A DNA stretch of 64,000 nt, from contig NZ_JAFBCO010000001.1 of the NCBI RefSeq assembly GCF_016907775.1, forward strand, positions 434,001-498,000, read 5' to 3'. This stretch comes from Pseudoglutamicibacter cumminsii. GTDB lineage: Bacteria; Actinomycetota; Actinomycetes; Actinomycetales; Micrococcaceae. Numbering within the stretch: the stretch's first letter is position 1; every line of letters begins with the position of its first letter. The position numbers were made by a program, and so were the translations under genes. Shown one piece after another: positions 58,729 through 64,000 of this stretch. The notes below the pieces were generated by a model. The model had not been told where the DNA came from. It saw only the letters and a list, made by a program, of their open reading frames with translations, and made no database searches.

Positions 58729-60375
58729 ATGTCTAAGCCGCAGGCAGTCGAACAATCTGCTGGCCACCTCATTGTTGAATCACTCAAGGCCCACGGCGTC
58801 AAGCGCACCTACGTGGTCCCGGGTGAAAGCTACCTCGACGTGCTCGATGGCCTCTACAACTCCGGCATCGAAAGCATCGTGTGCCGCCACGAAGGCGGCG
58901 CAACCTACATGGCTGAAGCCGAAGGCAAGCTGAACGACGTTCCTGGCGTAGCGATGGTGACGCGCGGCCCAGGTGCCGCTAACGCCCACGTCGGCCTGCA
59001 CACCGCATGGCAGGACTCGACCCCGCTCGTGCTGTTCGTCGGTTTGATCCCGTTCCAGCACCGCGACCGCGAAGCGTTCCAGGAATTCGACCCTAAAGCG
59101 TGGTTCGGCACCGGCGCCAAGCGCGTCATGGTCCTCGACCACCCAGAGCGCGCATCCGAGATCGTAGCCGAGGCCATGTTCGCCGCGGTTTCAGGCCGAC
59201 CTGGCCCCGTCGTCGTAGGCCTTCCGGAAGACGTGATCCGCGAAAAGGTCACCGTTCCAGTTCACCCGCCAATCCCGGTAGCGACCGGTGGCATGACCGT
59301 TGAAGACTGGAAGGCGCTCAAGTCTGCGCTGCTGGAGTCTGAGAAGCCACTGTTCGTGTTCGGCGGCAACGACTGGACCGACGAAGGCGCCAAGGCCTTC
59401 ACCGCGTGGCTCGAAGACCACAAGCTCGCGGCCGCCGCTGAATGGCGCTGTGAGGGCCTCGTACCGTTCTCGTCCCCGTCCTACGTTGGACCGATCGGTT
59501 ACGGCCGCCCACGCCCAACCTATGACCTCCTCGAAGAGACCGACTTGCTCGTGTTCGTCGGAACCGTGCCGGGCGACGTCATCACCGACGGCTTCAACAT
59601 CCGTCAGAACTGGGAACAGAAGAACTTCATCGTCTCGATCGACCCATCGCTGCGCGGCCGCTCCGGCCCAGTGACCCACCAGATCGTCGCGAAGCCAGAC
59701 ACGTTCGTGCGCGACCTCGTCCGCATGGAGCTCGACGTCAAGCCAGAGTGGAAGGCCTTCACCGAGCGCATGCGCGGCGAGCAAGAGAAGTTCGCTACCC
59801 TGCCTGAGGCCTCGACCCGCAACGAACAGGCCACGATGGACGCCCTCATGGCCCACCTCGTACCTGCGCTGCCTGAGAACTCGATGGTGACCCTCGGCGC
59901 CGGCGAACACACCAACTGGGCACACCGCTACTTCCCTACCGAGTTCTACACCGCGATGATCTCGGCACGTAACGGCTCGATGGGCTACTCGATCCCATCC
60001 GCCGTGGCCGCGAAGCTCGACAAGCCAGAGCGCTTCGTTGTGACCATCGCGGGTGACGGCGAGTTCCTCATGAACGGCCAAGAGCTCGCAACCGCAGCCC
60101 AGTACGACGCCGCGATCCTCGTGGTCGTGATGGACAACGCCGAATACGGCACCATCCGCACCCACCAGGAACGCCAATACCCAGAGCGCGTCTCCGGAAC
60201 CCAGCTCAAGAACCCGAACTTCGCGAAGATGGCGGACGCGTTCGGCGGCAAGGGCTTCCTCGTCGAAACCAACGACCAGCTTCCAGAAGCCGTCAAGGGT
60301 GCCGTAGAGACCGTTGAAGGCGGACAGTTCGCGCTGATCCACCTCAAGGTCCCACAGCGCCACAAGGCTTACTAA
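58729..60375 (+). CDS. Thiamine-diphosphate-dependent decarboxylase-type enzyme
   Basis: The 548-residue protein has the three domains of acetolactate synthase-like enzymes. The conserved catalytic glutamate is in IVCRHEGGATYMAEA; RGPGAANAHVGLHTAWQDSTPL matches the PYR domain, and the diphosphate motif is TIAGDGEFLMNGQELATAAQ followed by VMDNAEYGTIRTHQ. The TPP-binding domain is complete. The substrate is not evident; phenylpyruvate or indolepyruvate decarboxylase, benzoylformate-type decarboxylase or acetolactate synthase are all possible. Its place beside paaZ and paaR makes an aromatic 2-oxoacid interesting. GGGAGG precedes the ATG. Confidence 0.75.
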   Translation: MSKPQAVEQSAGHLIVESLKAHGVKRTYVVPGESYLDVLDGLYNSGIESIVCRHEGGATYMAEAEGKLNDVPGVAMVTRGPGAANAHVGLHTAWQDSTPLVLFVGLIPFQHRDREAFQEFDPKAWFGTGAKRVMVLDHPERASEIVAEAMFAAVSGRPGPVVVGLPEDVIREKVTVPVHPPIPVATGGMTVEDWKALKSALLESEKPLFVFGGNDWTDEGAKAFTAWLEDHKLAAAAEWRCEGLVPFSSPSYVGPIGYGRPRPTYDLLEETDLLVFVGTVPGDVITDGFNIRQNWEQKNFIVSIDPSLRGRSGPVTHQIVAKPDTFVRDLVRMELDVKPEWKAFTERMRGEQEKFATLPEASTRNEQATMDALMAHLVPALPENSMVTLGAGEHTNWAHRYFPTEFYTAMISARNGSMGYSIPSAVAAKLDKPERFVVTIAGDGEFLMNGQELATAAQYDAAILVVVMDNAEYGTIRTHQERQYPERVSGTQLKNPNFAKMADAFGGKGFLVETNDQLPEAVKGAVETVEGGQFALIHLKVPQRHKAY

Positions 60376-60441
60376 GCGGCGGAGCCGTCGCGGCATATTA
60401 AGCGGCGGAGCCGTCGCGCTTACTAAGCGACGCTGACGACG
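60373..60441 (+). repeat. 26/25-bp tandem repeat overlapping a stop codon
   Basis: Three degenerate copies beginning TAAGCGGCGGAGCC (60373), TAAGCGGCGGAGCC (60399) and TAAGCGACGCTGAC (60424) follow each other. The first TAA is the stop codon of the thiamine enzyme. Each unit can itself form a small CGGC/GCCG hairpin. Likely product of local duplication. Confidence 0.6.
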
Positions 60442-60476
60442 TGGGCCGGCCACCGTTACTGGTGGCCGGCCCACGT
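60439..60476 (+). terminator. Terminator, first of a tandem pair
   Basis: A 16-base stem (ACGTGGGCCGGCCACC with GGTGGCCGGCCCACGT) and loop GTTACT lie between convergent genes. Confidence 0.75.
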
Positions 60477-60495
60477 ATTCAATCCGCGAAGGCTT

Positions 60496-60547
60496 AAACG
60501 TGTGAGGGGCGTGCCAGCTATGTAGCTGGCACGCCCCTCACACGTTT
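60496..60547. terminator. Terminator, second of a tandem pair
   Basis: A perfect 25-bp inverted repeat (60496-60520 with 60523-60547) ends in AAAC/GTTT arms, so it can serve either direction. It lies ten bases from the paaZ stop. Confidence 0.85.
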
Positions 60548-60557
60548 CTATGGAAGA

Positions 60558-62681
60558 TTACTTCCAGTCTTTGTAGGTCGTGTTTTCCTTTTCAACCAGG
60601 GTCAGCACGTCGTAGGTTGCTACGATCTCGCCGTTCTGGTTGTGGAGCACGGCATCCCAGGCGACCTCGCCGTATTCGTCGGTCACGCGTGGGGTGATGC
60701 GCTTAGCGGTCAGGGTCACGCGAACCGAGTCATCGATGCCCACTGGGGTGATGAAGCGCAGGTTCTCGAGGCCGTAGTTCGCCAAGACTGGGCCCGGCTT
60801 TGGCTCCACGAACAGGCCAGCAGCCCAGGAAACCAGCAGGTAGCCGTGGGCGACGATGCCTGGGAAGAACGGGTTAGCTTCCGCGGCCTCGTCGTTGGTG
60901 TGTGCGTAGAAGGTGTCACCGGTCGTGTTAGCGAAGTCGGTGATCTCCTGGCGGGTAGCCTTGCGAAGGCCGGACGCGAAGCCGTCGCCCACACGCAGCT
61001 CGTTGAGCGGGATGCGGAATGGGTGGCGGTACTTATCCGAGCCACCGAACTCTGGGTCGCCAGCGAGGCGCTGCTCGGCGCCCGTGTGCCACACGCCGGT
61101 CACGGCCGTCAGCATGTCTGGGGAGCCCTGCAGTGCGGTGCGGGACATGTGGTGCTTGATAGCGCGAACGCCACCGAGCTCCTCGCCGCCACCGGCGCGG
61201 CCCGGGCCACCGTGGATCAGGTGTGGAACCGGGGAGCCGTGGCCGGTCGAGGTCTTCATGGTGTCGCGGTTCAGCACGTGCACGCGGCCGTGGTGGCCCG
61301 CGATGCCCTTAGAAACTTCCGCCACGACCTCTGGGTCGTTCGAGCACACGGTCGCAACCAGGGAGCCCTCGCCCATAGCGGCCAGGCGCACAGCGGACGC
61401 GGTGTCCTCGTACTCTGCGATCGAAGAAACCGGGCCGAAAGCCTCAACCGAGTGGAGCTCAGGGGTCTCGGCGTCCTCGAAATCGAGGATGACTGGCGAC
61501 ATGAACGCGCCGTCCTCAACCTTGCCGCCTTCGGCAACCAACGCATCGTCAGCGCTTTCCGGCGTACCGTAAGCGACCTTAGCGCCGGCATCGACGAGCT
61601 TCTGGACCGCGCCGCGCACGTCCTTGAGCTGATCCATCGAAACCAGCGCACCCATGCGGGTTTCCTCAACGCGTGGGTCACCGACCTTGCCGCGCTTATC
61701 CAGCTCGGCACCGAGCGCCTTCACAACAGCGCCCTTGAGGCCCTTCGGAACGAAGATGCGGCGAACCGCGGTGCACTTCTGGCCAGCCTTAGCGGTCATC
61801 TCAACCGCAACAGCCTTGACGAACGCCTCGAACTCTGGGGAGCCCTCGGTTGCGTCTGCGCCGAGGATCGCGGCGTTGAGCGAGTCGGTTTCCGCGGTGA
61901 AGCGGACACCGCCGCGGGTCACGTTCGGGTGCTCGCGCAGCGCGTGAGCCGTGCTTGCGGAACCCGTGAACGCGACGATGTCGCGGTAGTCGAGGTGATC
62001 GATCACGGTGCGCGCCGAACCCGTGATGAGCTGGAGCGAACCCTTCGGGAGCAGGCCCGAGTTGATCATCTGGCGCACGACCTCAACGGTCAGCTGAGCC
62101 GATGGGGTTGCTGGCTTAACGATGGTCGGCATGCCCGCAACGAAAGCCGGCGCGAACTTCTCGAGGAAGCCCCACACCGGGAAGTTGAACGCGTTGATCT
62201 GCACAACCACGCCCGGCAGAGCCTGCATGATGTGCGTACCGAGGAACGAGCCGTCACGCGAGAGAACCTCGACTGGGCCCTCTTCGATCACGTTCGAGTT
62301 AGGCAGCTCGCGGCGGCCCTTCGAAGAGAACGTGTAGAGCGTGCCGATACCGCCGTCGATATCGATCATGCCGTCACGAGCGGTAGCACCCGTCGTGAGG
62401 TTCAGGCGATCCATTTCTTCACGGTTGGCCTGCAGGTACTGGGCGAGCTGCTTCAGAATCAGTGCACGTTCGTGCAGCGTCAGCTCGGAGAGGTTCTTCT
62501 GCCCCACAGTGCGGGCATGGTTGATCATGGCTTCAAGGTCGAGGCCCTCAGCGGAAACGGAGCCAATGACCTCACCGGTCGATGCATCGTATACCGGGGT
62601 TCCCTTGGCGTCGCCAGCCGGGGTCCACCATTCGTCGCACGCGTAACTTGGCAGAACGTCGGTCACCGTGGAAGTGCTCAT
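60558..62681 (-). CDS. paaZ: Bifunctional oxepin-CoA hydrolase / 3-oxo-5,6-dehydrosuberyl-CoA semialdehyde dehydrogenase
   Basis: PaaZ opens the oxepin ring and oxidises the resulting aldehyde. The 707-residue protein has an N-terminal aldehyde dehydrogenase domain (VVQINAFNFPVWGFLEKFAP, the catalytic Cys303 in GQKCTAVRRIFVP, the glutamate in FTAETDSLNAA) and a C-terminal MaoC-type hydratase domain (EITDFANTTGDTFYAHTNDE, FPGIVAHGYLLVSWAAGLFV). E. coli PaaZ is 681 residues. Its promoter carries operator 3. Confidence 0.96.
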   Translation of the reverse strand: MSTSTVTDVLPSYACDEWWTPAGDAKGTPVYDASTGEVIGSVSAEGLDLEAMINHARTVGQKNLSELTLHERALILKQLAQYLQANREEMDRLNLTTGATARDGMIDIDGGIGTLYTFSSKGRRELPNSNVIEEGPVEVLSRDGSFLGTHIMQALPGVVVQINAFNFPVWGFLEKFAPAFVAGMPTIVKPATPSAQLTVEVVRQMINSGLLPKGSLQLITGSARTVIDHLDYRDIVAFTGSASTAHALREHPNVTRGGVRFTAETDSLNAAILGADATEGSPEFEAFVKAVAVEMTAKAGQKCTAVRRIFVPKGLKGAVVKALGAELDKRGKVGDPRVEETRMGALVSMDQLKDVRGAVQKLVDAGAKVAYGTPESADDALVAEGGKVEDGAFMSPVILDFEDAETPELHSVEAFGPVSSIAEYEDTASAVRLAAMGEGSLVATVCSNDPEVVAEVSKGIAGHHGRVHVLNRDTMKTSTGHGSPVPHLIHGGPGRAGGGEELGGVRAIKHHMSRTALQGSPDMLTAVTGVWHTGAEQRLAGDPEFGGSDKYRHPFRIPLNELRVGDGFASGLRKATRQEITDFANTTGDTFYAHTNDEAAEANPFFPGIVAHGYLLVSWAAGLFVEPKPGPVLANYGLENLRFITPVGIDDSVRVTLTAKRITPRVTDEYGEVAWDAVLHNQNGEIVATYDVLTLVEKENTTYKDWK

Positions 62682-62701
62682 AAGGATGCAACATCCCTTT
62701 C

Positions 62702-62717
62702 CTGAACGATCGGTCAG
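62702..62717. promoter_or_regulatory. PaaR-type operator 3 (paaZ)
   Basis: CTGAACGATCGGTCAG is a 16-bp palindrome matching operators 1 and 2 on the opposite strand. It lies just downstream of a TAGTCT -10 box (62734-62729 on the minus strand), covering about +5 to +20. Confidence 0.75.
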
Positions 62718-62822
62718 TTTTCCTTACCAGACTACCAGCGCGCGAGGCGTACATCACTAAAAAGGCGAAACTTCTCTGCCGGCGCAAACTCGGCGCACTA
62801 TCGGTGCAATAACGGCGTAAAA

Positions 62823-62862
62823 CAACGATGCGGGCCCGGTTGGTACCGAACCCGCATCGTTG
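62823..62862 (-). terminator. Terminator after paaH
   Basis: CAACGATGCGGG and CCCGCATCGTTG form a 12-base outer stem with an inner GGT/ACC pair, 40 bases past the paaH stop. Its outer arm resembles that of the hairpin at 48215. Confidence 0.75.
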
Positions 62863-62901
62863 TCAGTTAGCTGTCAATAAGCGGTGCTTACCGCTTGCCG
62901 C

Positions 62902-63756
62902 TTACTTCTTGCTCCAGTCGTAGAAGCCCTTGCCGGACTTCATGCCGAGCTCGCCGCGCTCAACCATGTCTCGCATGATCTGCGGCGGAGCGAAGCGCTC
63001 ACCCAGCGTCTCTTCGAGGTATTCAGCGATGCCAAGGCGCACATCGAGACCCACAATGTCGGTCGTCTTGAGCGGACCGGATGCGTGCCCGTAGCCAAGC
63101 ACCATTGCGTTGTCGATGTCCTCAGCGGAAGCCACACCGGCCTCAACCATGCGCATCGCTTCAAGCGCCAAAGCCACACCGAGGCGGGAGGACGCAAAGC
63201 CTGGGGCATCCTTGACCACGACCGCGGTCTTGCCGAGGCCCTCAGTCCAGCCGCGTGCAGCGCCAACGAGCTCCTCGTCGGTCTGCTGGCCAACAACAAC
63301 CTCGATCAGCTTGGACGCTGGAACCGGGTTGAAGAAGTGCAGACCGAGGAAGCGGCCCGGGCGGGACAGCTCCTTCGCGAGACCATCGATCGACAGCGAG
63401 GACGTGTTCGACGCCAACACGGCCGTTTCGTCCATGTTCTTCTCAGCGTCCTGGAGGGTCTGGACCTTGAGATCCCAGATCTCCGGAACAGCCTCAACCA
63501 CAAGCTCGCGGCCTGCAAGATCAGCCTTGTCAGTGGAGACGCTGAACTTGCCCATCCAGTCCTCAACACTGCCCTCGAGGCCGCGGTCGATCGACTTCTG
63601 AACCGAGGTAGCGACGCGTTCGGTCGCCGCCTTGGCCGCATCGTCATTCGCTTCGATAACGATGACCTCGCTACCGGAGGTCAAGAAACCGTGCGCGATG
63701 CCGGCGCCCATGCGGCCGCCACCGATCACGCCAACTTTTGCTGGAAAATCGCTCAT
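62902..63756 (-). CDS. paaH: 3-Hydroxyadipyl-CoA / 3-hydroxybutyryl-CoA dehydrogenase
   Basis: The 284-residue NAD-dependent dehydrogenase has the Rossmann motif VGVIGGGRMGAGIAHGF, the catalytic block LASNTSSLSIDGLA, the histidine motif FLGLHFFNPVPASKLIEVV, and a C-terminal FYDWSKK end. In the pathway it oxidises 3-hydroxyadipyl-CoA. The ATG is 15 bp from a truncated enoyl-CoA hydratase gene upstream on the same strand, so the two are co-transcribed. Beta-hydroxybutyryl-CoA is an alternative substrate. Confidence 0.93.
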   Translation of the reverse strand: MSDFPAKVGVIGGGRMGAGIAHGFLTSGSEVIVIEANDDAAKAATERVATSVQKSIDRGLEGSVEDWMGKFSVSTDKADLAGRELVVEAVPEIWDLKVQTLQDAEKNMDETAVLASNTSSLSIDGLAKELSRPGRFLGLHFFNPVPASKLIEVVVGQQTDEELVGAARGWTEGLGKTAVVVKDAPGFASSRLGVALALEAMRMVEAGVASAEDIDNAMVLGYGHASGPLKTTDIVGLDVRLGIAEYLEETLGERFAPPQIMRDMVERGELGMKSGKGFYDWSKK

Positions 63757-63770
63757 CTACGTTGCAACCT

Positions 63771-64000
63771 CTACTTCTTTTTCTTGCGATCAAGGAACGC
63801 TTGCATGCGGTCGAATTTCGCCTGTGACTCGAACAGGATCGCCTGCGCGAGCTCGTCGACGGCCGGGTGTGCGTCACGCGGCATCGAGAACACACGCTTG
63901 GAGATCCGGACCGCGAGCGGGTCTTGCTTGCCGATGCGGTCAGCGAGCGCGTGGGCGCCCGCCATGAGCTCGGATGGTTCGTGCAGTTCCGTCACGAGCT
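63771..64000 (-). CDS. Enoyl-CoA hydratase/isomerase, truncated by window edge
   Basis: Only the C-terminal 75 or so residues are present: LVTELHEPSELMAGAHALAD, DPLAVRISKRVF, then AQAILFESQAKFDRMQAFLD and a lysine-rich end. This is the normal C-terminal part of a crotonase-fold hydratase, in which the frame continues through the window end without a stop. The gene is 15 bp upstream of paaH, so a PaaF-type 2,3-dehydroadipyl-CoA hydratase is likely. The internal GTG at 63995 is not the start. Confidence 0.8.
   Translation of the reverse strand, partial: LVTELHEPSELMAGAHALADRIGKQDPLAVRISKRVFSMPRDAHPAVDELAQAILFESQAKFDRMQAFLDRKKKK

Noticed and set aside
60642-62705. 687-residue open frame antisense to paaZ
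   Set aside because: It is an antisense shadow of paaZ, with no known domain; codon bias of the real gene keeps this frame free of stops.

Overview
This 64-kb window is a GC-rich chromosomal segment of an actinobacterium, most likely a Micrococcales species close to Micrococcaceae. The evidence is a mycothiol synthase gene (mycothiol is confined to Actinobacteria), menaquinone genes, a MenG-MenJ-prenyl synthase block ordered as in mycobacteria, a phenylacetate cluster with a TetR-type PaaR regulator, TANNNT-type -10 boxes and several apparently leaderless genes. The assignment is by gene content only; no database search was possible. No rRNA, CRISPR array, insertion sequence, prophage or integrase was seen, and no stretch longer than about 300 bases lacks a gene.

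Layout. 1-10.4 kb: a truncated membrane protein gene, mshD, ppk with an overlapping MutT1-type hydrolase, a small acetyltransferase, thyA-dfrA with a membrane protein, an unusual carnitine/choline acyltransferase homologue, and asd of the E. coli type. 10.5-14.1 kb (mostly minus): murB with two MaoC-type dehydratase genes and a small membrane protein, a low-GC DUF1963-like gene, tRNA-Met and tRNA-Thr. 14.2-21.4 kb: a DEAD-box RNA helicase, an anchored hypothetical, cbs-metB (transsulfuration), an HhH DNA glycosylase and tRNA-Tyr. 21.6-28.3 kb: yajQ, htpX, fprA, rarD, and a methionine/alanine importer metP with a 39-residue metS. 28.4-37.2 kb: a SUKH-like protein with a HIT protein, then menaquinone synthesis (prenyl synthase, menJ, menG, menF, menD, menC). 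37.4-43.3 kb: a PAP2 phosphatase, a branched-chain 2-oxoacid dehydrogenase operon with a divergent Lrp regulator and a MarR gene. 43.3-64 kb: phenylacetate degradation (paaG, paaABCDE, paaI, paaK, paaR, paaZ, paaH and a truncated hydratase). Within it lie an amino-acid ABC transporter, oligopeptidase B, a tail-anchored protein of unknown function and a thiamine-diphosphate enzyme.

How the parts work together. PaaK activates phenylacetate to its CoA thioester, PaaABCE (with PaaD for maturation) epoxidises the ring, PaaG isomerises it, PaaZ opens and oxidises it, PaaH and hydratases carry out beta-oxidation, and PaaI rescues CoA. Three copies of a 16-bp imperfect palindrome lie at the promoters of paaA, paaI and paaZ, so one repressor, most likely the PaaR encoded at 57136, probably controls the dispersed operons. 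The second copy sits just downstream of a near-consensus promoter whose -35 box lies inside the terminator hairpin of the preceding gene.

The most noteworthy items are this PaaR regulon with its terminator-embedded promoter, a six-unit 15-bp repeat block with flanking inverted repeats upstream of metP, a carnitine acyltransferase homologue behind 21-bp-spaced direct repeats, DnaA-box-like sites before thyA, short in-frame tandem repeats at the N-termini of four genes, and the tail-anchored protein at 50889. I saw no clear evidence of a wholly new multi-gene system.
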